DNA from: Streptomyces liliifuscus
GTDB taxonomy: Bacteria; Actinomycetota; Actinomycetes; Streptomycetales; Streptomycetaceae
Direction: 5' to 3'
DNA: 64,000 nt
NCBI RefSeq assembly: GCF_016598615.1
Contig: NZ_CP066831.1
Coordinates: 5,394,001 to 5,458,000, forward strand
Shown here: in pieces, positions 33,627 through 42,478 of the stretch
Layout of the letters: each line of letters starts with the position of its first letter
Numbering within the stretch: the first letter of the stretch is position 1
Program-made: the position numbers and the translations under genes
Notes under the pieces: generated by a model
What the model saw: only the letters and a program-made list of their open reading frames with translations
Database searches by the model: none
What the model was told of the DNA's origin: nothing

Positions 33627-34502
33627 ATGCACATGAACAGCGTTCCGCAGCACCTGCTGAGCGAGGACCGCCAAGAGTACGAGCGGATCCTCGATGAGGC
33701 GCTGCGCTCCGCACCACACCGTCCGGAACTCGCCGCTGTCGGTCAGCGGCTCAACCCCGAACAACTGCGCACGATGGCGCTCAACGCCACCGCTCTCATC
33801 ACGGCGGCCGCGGCGACCGAGTACCAGCACTATGTGAAGGTCCGCGAGGAACTGCGCCAGCCGGCGCCGTCCGCCCCTCCCGTCCGCGAAGGATCCAGCA
33901 GCAGCACCACGGATCCGGCCACGGGCGCGGTCGGGATCGCCACGACCATGGGGGAGGTCGCCGAGACCGCCGGGGCGGGTGCCGCGGCGGTCGTCGCCGT
34001 GCTCGCTCCTGTCCTCGCCGGCACCGCCGCGGCGATCTTCCTGCTCGTCGGCTACATCCTGAAGATGCTCGACCCCCAGCCGGGCATCGCCCAGACGCTC
34101 CTCACCACCGGGTGGGTCTTCGGAGCCATCACGGCCGTCACGATCCTGGTGGCCGCGGTCGGTCTCCTGCTCGCCGCCCTGCGCAACGGCGCCAGTTCAC
34201 TCCAGGCCGACGCGCACGGCGAACGCAGCGAAGAGGTGAACCGGGCCAGGGAGGCCTGGCACGACGCCCTGCTGGAGCGCGGCATCATGCCGTTCCTCAG
34301 GGAGGCCCTCGCCGACCCGGGCACGGCCGCCCTCGGCCGTACGAAGCCGTCGGCGCCGATCAGCCGGATGCCTCAACTCGGCTACAACCGGCCAGGCTTC
34401 AGCAGCCCGGACGGGGGTCCGACAGCGGGGCCCCGCCCCAGCTTCTCCAGCCCGGACTTCAGCAGCCCCGACTTCGGGGGGCCGGAGCACCAGCCGGAGT
34501 AG
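33627..34502 (+). CDS. hypothetical membrane protein
   Basis: 291 aa from ATG 33627 (a second ATG two codons later is possible). An N-terminal hydrophilic region (to about residue 80) resembles a helical regulatory domain. Two long hydrophobic segments follow (AAAVVAVLAPVLAGTAAAIFLLVGYIL, and GWVFGAITAVTILVAAVGLLLAAL), then a cytoplasmic helical part. The end is repetitive, with FSSPDG/FSSPDF units rich in Pro, Ser, Phe and Asp. I do not recognise the family. It lies 183 bp after the phosphatase gene on the same strand. Confidence 0.72.
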   Translation: MHMNSVPQHLLSEDRQEYERILDEALRSAPHRPELAAVGQRLNPEQLRTMALNATALITAAAATEYQHYVKVREELRQPAPSAPPVREGSSSSTTDPATGAVGIATTMGEVAETAGAGAAAVVAVLAPVLAGTAAAIFLLVGYILKMLDPQPGIAQTLLTTGWVFGAITAVTILVAAVGLLLAALRNGASSLQADAHGERSEEVNRAREAWHDALLERGIMPFLREALADPGTAALGRTKPSAPISRMPQLGYNRPGFSSPDGGPTAGPRPSFSSPDFSSPDFGGPEHQPE

Positions 34503-34520
34503 TCCCGCCCTCGCCCGGGC

Positions 34521-34540
34521 CCGGCCCTGAGCGGGGCCGG
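34521..34540. terminator. possible terminator between convergent genes
   Basis: CCGGCCC (34521-34527) and GGGCCGG (34534-34540) around a six-base loop, 19 bp after the stop of the membrane protein gene. Confidence 0.5.
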
Positions 34541-34731
34541 CAACCGGGCGCGGCCAGGCGGAGCGGGGACCGACCCGACCGGCCGCAGCGTCGCGGGCAC
34601 TACGCCCGCGACGGCCGGGTTCCGGCGGGTGCGGCGCCTCTCTGTGCGGTGCCGTCATGCCGCGCCTCCGTGCCATGCCCCAGTGGCGCGCCTTCATGCC
34701 GTTCCTCCGTGCCTCCCCCTGCATTCCGCTT

Positions 34732-35868
34732 CTACATGCGTCGCAGGATCTGCGCGGTCGCTCGCTCGACCGGTGTGCGGTTGTAGACATGCACCAGGGC
34801 GAGGTGGAAGAGCGCCGGTGCGAGCGGGGCCCACCGGTGGACGCGGTCGGCCCGCAGCATGTACTTGACCACGGTCGCGGGGCGGAAGGGCACGTAGTCG
34901 ATGGTCTGGTGCTCCCATCGGTCCGCGACTCCCCTGCTCATCCGCGTCTGCAGGCCCTCGCTGGTCAGGTCCTTGAGCCTTGCGTAGAAGTGGGCACTCC
35001 AGTGGCGCTTGTCGGTGTCGAGGACGAAGGCCAGCAGCTCCAGTGAGTACTCGTGAAGCTCCAGGGACAGTTCCTCGCGCATGCCCCGCCGGGCCACCGC
35101 GTGCAGGTCGGGGGCGCTCCTTCCGGACGAGTCGATGTGCCGTGACATGCCCTCGTTGACGGAGGAGTTCCAGACACCGGGCGCCATACGGACCCGGTCG
35201 CTTCTCTGGCTCACGACCACCATGTCGTCGGCGGTCACCACCGCGATGTTCACGGCGAAGCTGCACTGCAGGAACGCGGGTGCCGCCAGCGGATCGTCCG
35301 GGTCCAGATAGCGGGACCGCGGGCTTGTTCCGTCGGGCAGACGCCGGTCGAGCTGTTGAGCCGCCAGAAAGGTGAAGTAGTCCGTCGGACGCAGCCGCAG
35401 GTGCACCTCGGGGTGCTCGTCGAGAGGGGTTCGGGACACGTCGAGCGATTCGACCGCGTAGCGAGGGCCGTTCCACAACGGTGTCCGACCCTCTGTCCGC
35501 CCGCGCGCGTCCTCTTCCTCGAGCTCCGCCCGCCAGCCGGCCATGTCCGAAGGCAGCTCGATCTCCTCGTCGAGTACCTGGATATAGACGGATTCAGCGG
35601 ATATCGACGACTCGCCGTCCCCTTCGACGATCAGGGCCGAGGTGTGAAGTGGCCCCAGGGAGAAGGTTCTCCACGCCGGACTGGACTCCTCCCGCTTCCT
35701 CAGGGTGCGTACGGCACGGGTCGAGCGGGTCCGCAGCCTGTACCAGCCGTTCTGCAGGGGCTGCTGGAACAGCACTGCGAACAGCATCCCCAGCACGGCG
35801 CCGACAACTCCGTTGGCCACATCTATCCCGCCCATGTCAGGCAGGGTAGGGAAGTTGATCACGCCCAT
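34732..35868 (-). CDS. membrane-anchored divergent Nudix-like protein
   Basis: 378 aa. One N-terminal membrane segment (VVGAVLGMLFAVLF) is followed by a large cytoplasmic or surface region. Residues around 255-290 contain EGMSRHIDS...RRGMREELSLEL, which fits the Nudix helix REUxEExGU except that the first Glu is Gly and the Gly is Ser. Two Glu of the metal-binding triad remain. It may be a degenerate or specialised Nudix hydrolase; catalytic activity is uncertain. The gene is read away from thiC's 3' end, with the thiC terminator in front of it. Confidence 0.65.
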   Translation of the reverse strand: MGVINFPTLPDMGGIDVANGVVGAVLGMLFAVLFQQPLQNGWYRLRTRSTRAVRTLRKREESSPAWRTFSLGPLHTSALIVEGDGESSISAESVYIQVLDEEIELPSDMAGWRAELEEEDARGRTEGRTPLWNGPRYAVESLDVSRTPLDEHPEVHLRLRPTDYFTFLAAQQLDRRLPDGTSPRSRYLDPDDPLAAPAFLQCSFAVNIAVVTADDMVVVSQRSDRVRMAPGVWNSSVNEGMSRHIDSSGRSAPDLHAVARRGMREELSLELHEYSLELLAFVLDTDKRHWSAHFYARLKDLTSEGLQTRMSRGVADRWEHQTIDYVPFRPATVVKYMLRADRVHRWAPLAPALFHLALVHVYNRTPVERATAQILRRM

Positions 35869-35915
35869 GCGCGATCTTGTCTCTACCGTTACGGCCCTTG
35901 GGCAAGGCGTCGCGT

Positions 35916-35959
35916 TCTCCCGCGAGGCCCCGGCCTGGATGGCCGGGACCTCGGGGAGA
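35916..35959 (-). terminator. strong terminator of thiC
   Basis: An extended hairpin: arms 35916-35935 and 35941-35959 pair over about 19 bp, with one mismatch and one bulge, around loop tggat. It lies 24 bp past the thiC stop codon. Confidence 0.75.
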
Positions 35960-35982
35960 AAGGGTCGGACAGTGCGCCGGCG

Positions 35983-37830
35983 TCAGTCGGCCATGGGCAG
36001 GTACACCCTGTTCCCGCTCGCCGCGAACTCCTTCGACTTCTGGAGCATCCCCTCAGCGACCTCCTCGGCCGTCGCCCCCGCAGCCGCCGTGCCACCGAAC
36101 TGCTCGGTGATGCTGTGGCTGATCTTCATCGAGCAGAACTTCGGCCCGCACATGGAGCAGAAGTGCGCTGTCTTGGCGGGCTCGGCCGGGAGGGTCTCGT
36201 CGTGGAACTCCCGGGCCGTGTCGGGGTCGAGGGCCAGGTTGAACTGGTCCTCCCAGCGGAACTCGAAGCGGGCGTCCGACAACGCGTCGTCCCACTCCTG
36301 TGCGCCCGGGTGTCCCTTGGCGAGGTCCGCCGCATGGGCCGCGATCTTGTAGGTGATGACGCCCGTCTTGACGTCGTCACGGTTGGGCAGGCCCAAGTGC
36401 TCCTTGGGCGTGACGTAGCAGAGCATGGCCGTGCCCCACCAGGCGATCATCGCGGCACCGATGCCGGAGGTGATGTGGTCGTACGCAGGCGCGACGTCCG
36501 TCGTCAGCGGGCCGAGCGTATAGAACGGAGCTTCATCACAGATCTCCTGCTGAAGGTCGATGTTCTCCTTGATCTTGTGCATCGGGACATGCCCCGGGCC
36601 TTCGATCATGGTCTGTACGTTGAAACGCTTCGCGACCCTGTTGAGTTCCCCGAGCGTCCGCAACTCCGCGAACTGAGCAGGGTCGTTGGCGTCCGCGATC
36701 GAACCGGGCCGGAGCCCGTCGCCCAGCGAGTACGTGACGTCGTAGGCCGCGAGGATCTCGCACAGCTCCTCGAAGTTCTCGTACAGGAACGACTCCTTGT
36801 GGTGCGCCAGGCACCAGGCCGCCATGATCGAGCCGCCGCGCGAGACGATGCCGGTCTTGCGGTTCGCGGTCAGCGGGACGAACGGCAGCCGCACACCCGC
36901 GTGGACGGTCATGTAGTCCACGCCCTGCTCGGCCTGCTCGACGACCGTGTCCTTGTAGATCTCCCAGGTCAGTTCCTCGGCCCGCCCGTCGACCTTCTCC
37001 AGCGCCTGGTAGAGCGGGACCGTGCCGATGGGGACGGGGGAGTTGCGCAGCACCCACTCCCGCGTGGTGTGGATGTTGCGGCCGGTGGACAGGTCCATGA
37101 CCGTGTCGGCGCCCCAGCGGGTCGCCCAGGTCATCTTCTCGACCTCCTCCTCGATGGAGGAGGTGACCGCGGAGTTGCCGATGTTGGCGTTGACCTTCAC
37201 CAGGAACCGCTTGCCGATGATCATCGGCTCGATCTCGGGGTGGTTGACGTTGGCCGGCAGCACGGCCCGGCCCGCCGCGATCTCCTCGCGGACGACCTCG
37301 GGAGAAACGTTCTCCCGGATGGCCACGTACTCCATCTCCGGTGTGACCTCACCCCGCCTGGCGTACGCGAGTTGCGTCACCGCTTGTCCGTCACGGCTTC
37401 GCCGGGGCTGGCGCGGGCGCCCCGGGAAGACCGCGTCGAGGTTGCGCAGTCCGCCGCGCGGTGAGGTGTGCTTGATCCCGTCGTCCTCGGGGCGGACGGG
37501 ACGGCCCGCGTACTCCTCGGTGTCACCGCGGGCGATGATCCAGTTGGCCCGGAGTGCCCCGAGGCCCCTGCGTACGTCGGTGTCGACGGCCGGATCGGTG
37601 TACGGGCCGGATGTGTCGTACAGAGTGACCGACTGCCCGTTGGTGAGGTGCACCTGACGGACCGGCACCCGCAGGTCGGGGCGCGAACCCTCGACATACC
37701 CCTTGTGCCAGCCGATGGACTTCCCAGCCTCGCCGTTCTCGGTCGAAGCAGTCACTCCACCGCTCTCGGCCGAGGCGAACGCCCCGTCCGTCAGGCTGGC
37801 GGCAGGCGTGCGTACGTCCTTGTTGGTCAT
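35983..37830 (-). CDS. thiC: phosphomethylpyrimidine synthase (ThiC)
   Basis: 615 aa. A radical SAM enzyme that converts aminoimidazole ribotide to hydroxymethylpyrimidine phosphate for thiamine. The full family sequence is present: GYVEGSRPDLRVPVRQV, YARRGEVTPEMEYVAIRE, MIEGPGHVPMHKI, and the C-terminal cluster motif FCSMCGPKFCSMKI that binds the 4Fe-4S cluster (CxxCxxxxC). It is preceded by a TPP riboswitch and followed by a strong hairpin, so it is a single-gene unit under thiamine feedback. Confidence 0.97.
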   Translation of the reverse strand: MTNKDVRTPAASLTDGAFASAESGGVTASTENGEAGKSIGWHKGYVEGSRPDLRVPVRQVHLTNGQSVTLYDTSGPYTDPAVDTDVRRGLGALRANWIIARGDTEEYAGRPVRPEDDGIKHTSPRGGLRNLDAVFPGRPRQPRRSRDGQAVTQLAYARRGEVTPEMEYVAIRENVSPEVVREEIAAGRAVLPANVNHPEIEPMIIGKRFLVKVNANIGNSAVTSSIEEEVEKMTWATRWGADTVMDLSTGRNIHTTREWVLRNSPVPIGTVPLYQALEKVDGRAEELTWEIYKDTVVEQAEQGVDYMTVHAGVRLPFVPLTANRKTGIVSRGGSIMAAWCLAHHKESFLYENFEELCEILAAYDVTYSLGDGLRPGSIADANDPAQFAELRTLGELNRVAKRFNVQTMIEGPGHVPMHKIKENIDLQQEICDEAPFYTLGPLTTDVAPAYDHITSGIGAAMIAWWGTAMLCYVTPKEHLGLPNRDDVKTGVITYKIAAHAADLAKGHPGAQEWDDALSDARFEFRWEDQFNLALDPDTAREFHDETLPAEPAKTAHFCSMCGPKFCSMKISHSITEQFGGTAAAGATAEEVAEGMLQKSKEFAASGNRVYLPMAD

Positions 37831-37835
37831 GAGAC

Positions 37836-37970
37836 CTACTCCCTACGCCGGCATTACCCGGTAACAGGTTCGGCGGTCGACGCAGCGATTTCCGTCCGGC
37901 AATGTTCCACGTGAAACATCGCGTCTACGGAGGTCAGCGCCCTCTCAGCCCGGTGCTCCGAGCTCCCGCG
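37836..37970 (-). ncRNA. TPP riboswitch (THI element) of thiC
   Basis: On the minus strand the thi box is clear: GGGCTGAGAGGG (pyrimidine-sensing helix), then GAACCTG, CCGGGTAATGCCGGCG and TAGGGAG close to the thiC start. It should bind thiamine pyrophosphate and shut thiC off, probably by hiding the RBS since the AGGGAGTAGG region overlaps it. The variable arm between the two conserved halves contains a parS-like palindrome at 37904-37917 that can itself form the hairpin. Ends are approximate. Confidence 0.93.
37904..37917. other. parS-like site (one mismatch) inside the TPP riboswitch
   Basis: GTTCCACGTGAAAC differs from parS at one base. It forms the variable hairpin arm of the thiC riboswitch on the minus strand; as RNA the mismatch becomes a G-U pair. 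Confidence 0.65.
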
Positions 37971-38050
37971 TGTGCAAAGGTAGCTCCACGCTAGCGTCAG
38001 ATGTGGCGCGGTGAACAGTGGGCCCGGGCTGTTCTTGCGATGATCGGTCG

Positions 38051-39544
38051 GTGACCACGACGCAGCAGCCCCCACTCCCGCCGTCCGAACCGCCCCACGG
38101 ACACGGCCATGACGGCCATGGCCACGGCGGCGGACCTGGGAACGGACCCCACGGCCCCGGAGGGGGCGGCGGCGGAGACCGGCCCGGCGGTGGCGACGGT
38201 GGCGGACCGGGTGGCGGCGGGCACGGGCACTCGCACAGTCACGGACCCGCAGCGCCTGTCTCGATGCATCTGCGCAAGGTCATCGCGGCCGTGCTGATCC
38301 CCTTCGCGGCGGCGGTCGTCGTCGGCCTCGTGGTGCTCTGGCCCGGCGGCGCCCCGGGGCACGAGCGCACCGGTGTCGGCTTCGACCGGCAGACCCAGCA
38401 GGCCACGGTGACCAAGGTCGACAAGGTCGACTGCAAGTCGGTGAACGCCTCGGGGGAGACGCCGACCGGCGACACGTCGACCGCCGAGGGCTCTTCGGCT
38501 CAGCAACAGGCGACCGGCAGCTGCAAGAAGGCGACAGTCCGGGTCGACACCGGCAAGGACAAGGGCCGTACGTTCACCGAGATCGTCCAGCCGGACTCCT
38601 CGCGGCAGCTGGAGCAGGGCCAGAAGGTGATCGTCGCGTATGCGCCGGACGCCCCCAAGGAGCTCCAGTACTCGGTCACCGACGTGAACCGCAAGCTCCC
38701 GATGACACTCCTCGCCGGGATCTTCGCCGTCGCCGTGGTCGTGGTGGGCCGGATGCGCGGTGTCATGGCTCTGGTCGCACTGGCGGCCAGCTTCCTCATC
38801 CTGACGTTCTTCATCCTCCCCGCGATCCTGCAGGGCTCGAACCCCCTGGTCGTGGCGGTGGTCGGGGCGAGCGCCATCATGCTGATCGCGCTCTACCTGT
38901 GCCATGGACTGTCGGCCCGTACGTCGGTGGCGGTACTCGGCACCCTGCTCTCCCTGCTGCTGATCGGGCTGCTCGGCTCGCTCTTCATCGACTGGGCCGC
39001 GCTGACCGGCAACACGGACGACAACACCGGTCTGATCCATGGGCTGTACCCATCCATCGACATGAGCGGCCTGCTGCTCGCGGGCATCATCATCGGCTCT
39101 CTGGGCGTGCTCGACGACGTGACGGTGACGCAGACGTCGGCGGTCTGGGAGCTGCACGAGGCCAATCCGACGATGGGCTGGCGCGGGCTGTACCGCGCGG
39201 GCATCCGCATCGGCCGCGACCACATCGCGTCGGTCGTCAACACGCTCGTCCTCGCCTATGCGGGCGCCGCGCTGCCGCTGCTGCTGCTCTTCTCCATCGC
39301 GCAGAGCAGTGTGGGGACGGTGGCCAACAGCGAGTTGGTCGCCGAGGAGATCGTGCGCACGCTCGTCGGCTCGATCGGACTGGTCGCCTCCGTGCCGGTG
39401 ACCACGGTTCTCGCCGCCCTGGTCGTCTCGGCGGACCGCCCGGGCCCAGCCGCCCCCGCACCACAGGAACAGCCGCAGCCGCAGCCCCAGTCGGGCGCCA
39501 GGGCGCCTCTGCGTGGCGGAAGCGGTCGCCGCCGCAAGCACTGA
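38051..39544 (+). CDS. YibE/F family membrane protein with His/Gly-rich N terminus
   Basis: 497 aa from GTG 38051. Residues 1-70 are almost only Gly, His, Pro and Asp (HGHGHDGHGHGGG, GHGHSHSHG), a likely metal-binding or disordered tail. The rest has about eight membrane segments, an extracytoplasmic region after the first, and the YibE/F core (DVNRKLPMTLLAGIFAVAVVVVGRMRG; GLLLAGIIIGSLGVLDDVTVTQTSAVWEL). The family has no firmly established function. It is divergent from thiC across the riboswitch region. Confidence 0.87.
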   Translation: MTTTQQPPLPPSEPPHGHGHDGHGHGGGPGNGPHGPGGGGGGDRPGGGDGGGPGGGGHGHSHSHGPAAPVSMHLRKVIAAVLIPFAAAVVVGLVVLWPGGAPGHERTGVGFDRQTQQATVTKVDKVDCKSVNASGETPTGDTSTAEGSSAQQQATGSCKKATVRVDTGKDKGRTFTEIVQPDSSRQLEQGQKVIVAYAPDAPKELQYSVTDVNRKLPMTLLAGIFAVAVVVVGRMRGVMALVALAASFLILTFFILPAILQGSNPLVVAVVGASAIMLIALYLCHGLSARTSVAVLGTLLSLLLIGLLGSLFIDWAALTGNTDDNTGLIHGLYPSIDMSGLLLAGIIIGSLGVLDDVTVTQTSAVWELHEANPTMGWRGLYRAGIRIGRDHIASVVNTLVLAYAGAALPLLLLFSIAQSSVGTVANSELVAEEIVRTLVGSIGLVASVPVTTVLAALVVSADRPGPAAPAPQEQPQPQPQSGARAPLRGGSGRRRKH

Positions 39545-39692
39545 AGCCGGCCCCTGCCGGACCCGGTTGCCAAGAGTTGAGCGCCGAGAGCTGGAAGCTG
39601 AGGGCTGAGAAGAAGCGTTACGGCAGCCCGCGCAGCCGCGAGGCAACAGGCGGCATGACGTACGGCCGACGCCAGGTGGGATGAGCGCGCGT

Positions 39693-39728
39693 CACACCTG
39701 TACGGGACGACACACCTGTACGGGACGA
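39693..39728. repeat. two tandem 18-bp exact repeats
   Basis: cacacctgtacgggacga occurs twice head to tail (39693-39710, 39711-39728) in the convergent gap between the YibE/F gene and ssgA. Looser gagagctga-type repeats precede it at about 39577-39612. Confidence 0.85.
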
Positions 39729-39772
39729 CGTACGGCCAGGCAGCGTCCCGCCTGCCCCGCCCCGTATCCGCG

Positions 39773-40180
39773 TCACCCCGCGCTCTGTTCCTCCGCCAGG
39801 ATGCGGTTCAGCGCCTCGTCGAGGTGCGTGTCGAAGTCCGCGAGGGAACGCTCCTGGCCCAGCGGCACCAGCCTGTCCGTACGGTCGAGGAACGCCAGCA
39901 GCGGCGCCGTCCCACAGCGGAACAACGCGTGGTCGCCGCCCACCTGAAGCCGGATCAGCACATCCCCGAACCCCTCGGTGTCGGCGGGAGCGATGTGCAC
40001 ATCACCGTCCCCGCACGCCCGGCCCACCCCGTCGATCAGCAGCTCCCGGCCGAAGGCCCAGGTCACCGGCGCGTCACCGGGCAGGTGGAAGGTCAGCCGC
40101 ACGGCATAGGGATCACAGGTCTCGTAGCGCAGCTCCACCGGGATGCGAAAGGAGAGCTCCTCCGAGACGACGAAGCTCAT
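39773..40180 (-). CDS. ssgA: sporulation and cell division protein SsgA
   Basis: 135 aa, the standard SALP length. MSFVVSEELSFRIPVELRYET is the characteristic N terminus, and VTWAFGRELLIDGV and ALFRCGTAPLLAFLDRTD are conserved. SsgA marks sites of septation and branching, recruits SsgB and so helps place FtsZ in sporulating aerial hyphae. ATG 40180 is chosen over the adjacent ATG 40183 because GAGG is then five bases away. Its activator gene ssgR lies just upstream on the same strand. Confidence 0.95.
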   Translation of the reverse strand: MSFVVSEELSFRIPVELRYETCDPYAVRLTFHLPGDAPVTWAFGRELLIDGVGRACGDGDVHIAPADTEGFGDVLIRLQVGGDHALFRCGTAPLLAFLDRTDRLVPLGQERSLADFDTHLDEALNRILAEEQSAG

Positions 40181-40312
40181 CATGACCTCTGCCTGTACTA
40201 CCGACTCGCGCATCGCCTACCCCGTCGTTCGCCTTCGACTGGCCGGGAATCATCCACCTGACACTGCTGGCATCTTGCTGAACGTACACACCAGATCACA
40301 AGGAGTGAGTTT

Positions 40313-41116
40313 TCAGATGCTGATAGAGAGCGAGAGTGTCCCCAGCAGCCTGCCGATCTCGCTCTGCAATCGGCGTGCCGCGGGCAGCAGTCGGTCGGCC
40401 TGGTGGGCCGGCAGCGAAATGGCGATTGTGGCCGCAGTACTGCCCACGGTGATCGGAATCGCGGCGCAGACCGTCCCCAGCGCGTACTCCTGACGCTCGA
40501 TCACGGGCTGCATTCGTCGTGCGGATTCGAGGCGTCGCAACAGAATTCGATCGTCACGCACCGTATATGGCGTGATGGACCGAACGGGGTAACGATCGAC
40601 GTGGTCCCGACGAGCCTCCTCGTCGAGCTGGGAGAGCAGACACTGGCCGATCGCGTGCGCGTGGCCCGTCTCGCGGAAGTCGGCCCACTCCTCGACGGCG
40701 GGATTGGCCGGAGCGTCGGCGACGCACTGGACCTCGATCTCACCGTCGCGGTAGAGCGCGTAGTACACGGGGGCGCCGATCGAATCACGGCACTGAGCGA
40801 GTGCGTCGGCAACCATGCTGCGACGTTTCTGCTGGGCTCCGCTGTTGCTCAACCGCTCGACCGCTTCGCCGAGGAAGAACAGGCCCTTCTCCCGGCGCAG
40901 ATAGCCCTCGTGGGCCAGCGTGCGCAGCAGGTGGTAGGCCGTGGGCAGGGCGAGCCCGGCCTCACGGGCGAGCTGCTTCGCGGGCGCCCCGTGTTCATGG
41001 CGGGCGACGGACTCCAGGAGGCGCATCGCACGCTGCACGGATCCGATGAGGGTCGTGGGATGCGGCTCGGAGGAAGGGACGTGCCGTCCTGCGGGTGCGG
41101 TGTCAACCGTGGCCAA
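40313..41116 (-). CDS. ssgR: IclR-type activator SsgR
   Basis: 267 aa. The start appears to be TTG 41116, with GGGAG six bases upstream and no ATG or GTG in the right place. The N-terminal winged helix (SVQRAMRLLESVARHEHGAPAKQLAREAGLALPTAYHLLRTL) and the C-terminal IclR effector domain (TGHAHAIGQCLLSQL, YALGTVCAAIPIT) are complete. In S. coelicolor SsgR is the dedicated activator of ssgA, and the gene order here is the same. The 132-bp gap before ssgA should hold the SsgR-dependent ssgA promoter. Confidence 0.92.
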   Translation of the reverse strand: MATVDTAPAGRHVPSSEPHPTTLIGSVQRAMRLLESVARHEHGAPAKQLAREAGLALPTAYHLLRTLAHEGYLRREKGLFFLGEAVERLSNSGAQQKRRSMVADALAQCRDSIGAPVYYALYRDGEIEVQCVADAPANPAVEEWADFRETGHAHAIGQCLLSQLDEEARRDHVDRYPVRSITPYTVRDDRILLRRLESARRMQPVIERQEYALGTVCAAIPITVGSTAATIAISLPAHQADRLLPAARRLQSEIGRLLGTLSLSISI

Positions 41117-41328
41117 GGGTTACTCCCGAAGCGCGAGGGGGGCCGCCCGTGCGGGGGTAACACGGGAGGGATCAGAGCGCCGCTCGCGGGAATCAACCCC
41201 GCGTCGAATTCCGGACTTTAACCGTCTGCCACCGCTCGCAGACGGCCTGTGCCGAAACTTCCCTCGCCCGAGGGAACTGCCCGTTCCCGTTACCGCCGGC
41301 CGGTTGCCGACCGGCGGGTCCCCCTTGC

Positions 41329-41541
41329 CTACCAGTCGCTCCTCGACGAGGAGCTCGACATGAACTTCCGTACGACGTAGACCAGTCCGCCGACCAGCGC
41401 CACGAAGACCAGCAGCTTGAAGAGCAGGCCGATCACGAAACCGACGACGCTCGCTATCAGGCCGCCGAACACGACCAGGGCGATGACCGGCACCGCGACC
41501 CACTTAATCCACCACGGCATACCCGCGAAGATCTCTCGCAT
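41329..41541 (-). CDS. small membrane protein (DUF5326-like)
   Basis: 70 aa. Two hydrophobic segments (WVAVPVIALVVFGGLIASVVGFVIGLL and LVFVALVGGLVYVV) flank a short loop, followed by a Ser-rich basic tail ending SDW. I recognise it as a small conserved streptomycete membrane protein of unknown function. A GGAACAAGGG segment supplies the RBS. It is a separate unit between ssgR and the cupin gene. Confidence 0.82.
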   Translation of the reverse strand: MREIFAGMPWWIKWVAVPVIALVVFGGLIASVVGFVIGLLFKLLVFVALVGGLVYVVRKFMSSSSSRSDW

Positions 41542-41715
41542 CGCCCTTGTTCCTTGTCTCTCTGCCCGTTTCCGAGTGCTGTCCGAGCCCGCTCCCGAAG
41601 GGTGACGGGTCTTGAATGTCCTGCCCTCGATGCTAGGCGCGGCAGGGGTGCCGACGGGGGCCTCGCACCCCTTGTCCTCCCCTGAACGTTCCCCTAGGGA
41701 ACCCTGAGGCGGAGG

Positions 41716-42033
41716 TCAGCTCTCCGGCGGAGAGAAGACCACCACAACCCGCAGATCCTCGCTGATGTGGTGGAACTTGTGGGCCACCCCCGCGGGCACG
41801 TAGACGACGCTGCCGCGTGCCACCTGGGTCGTCTCCATGCCGACCGTGATCGCTGCGCGGCCGCTGACCACGAAGTACACCTCGTCCTGACGGTGGGGCT
41901 GCTGAGGGTCCTGGGTGCCTGCGTCCAGCGCGTACAGGCCGACCGACATGTTCTTCTCACGCAGGAACTGCAGGTACGCGCCGTCGTTGGCGGCGCGCTC
42001 CGCCTCCAGTTCGTCCAGCCGGAATGCCTTCAT
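41716..42033 (-). CDS. cupin-fold protein
   Basis: 105 aa from ATG 42033 (AAGGG three bases upstream). It is a single small beta barrel with the cupin metal site: QPHRQDEVYFVVSG (His, Glu) and PAGVAHKFHHI (His). It probably binds a metal and a small ligand; the reaction is unknown. It is divergent from the holin-like gene with only 60 bp between them. Confidence 0.85.
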   Translation of the reverse strand: MKAFRLDELEAERAANDGAYLQFLREKNMSVGLYALDAGTQDPQQPHRQDEVYFVVSGRAAITVGMETTQVARGSVVYVPAGVAHKFHHISEDLRVVVVFSPPES

Positions 42034-42093
42034 CGCCCTTGTCCGCCCTTGCCCCGCTGCTCGTGGTCGATCTCGTCTGTCACGATCAGACAC

Positions 42094-42471
42094 ATGAAGA
42101 ATTTCGTAGTCAAGACGATCGCCAACGCCGGCGCACTGGCCGTCGCCGTGTGGCTGCTGGACAAGATCACCCTGTCCGGTGACAGCACGGGCAAGGAGAT
42201 CGGCACGCTGCTGCTCGTCGCACTGGTTTTCGGCCTGGTCAACTTCCTGGTCAAGCCGATCGTGCAGGTGCTGACGTTCCCGCTGTTCATACTCACGCTC
42301 GGCCTGATCACGCTGGTGATCAACGCCCTGATGCTGCTGCTCACCTCGTGGCTGGCGGACAAACTCGACCTGAGCTTCCACGTCGAGGGCTTCTGGACCG
42401 CTGTCCTGGGTGGCCTGATCATCTCCATCGTCTCCTGGGCGCTGAACGTCGTCCTCCCCGACAAGGACTGA
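42094..42471 (+). CDS. four-helix membrane protein of the YvlD / phage-holin-like family
   Basis: 125 aa. It has four membrane segments, with the conserved GLVNFLVKPIVQVLTFPLFILTLGLITLVINALML core of the PF04020 family. Despite the family name there is no prophage here; chromosomal members are envelope proteins of unknown role. It is 7 bp upstream of ptpA and is probably co-transcribed with it. Confidence 0.87.
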   Translation: MKNFVVKTIANAGALAVAVWLLDKITLSGDSTGKEIGTLLLVALVFGLVNFLVKPIVQVLTFPLFILTLGLITLVINALMLLLTSWLADKLDLSFHVEGFWTAVLGGLIISIVSWALNVVLPDKD

Positions 42472-42478
42472 GCGACTG

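Noticed and set aside
42094..42471. Prophage remnant suggested by the holin-like protein
   Set aside because: No other phage genes, attachment sites or composition change; PF04020 members are common chromosomal membrane proteins.
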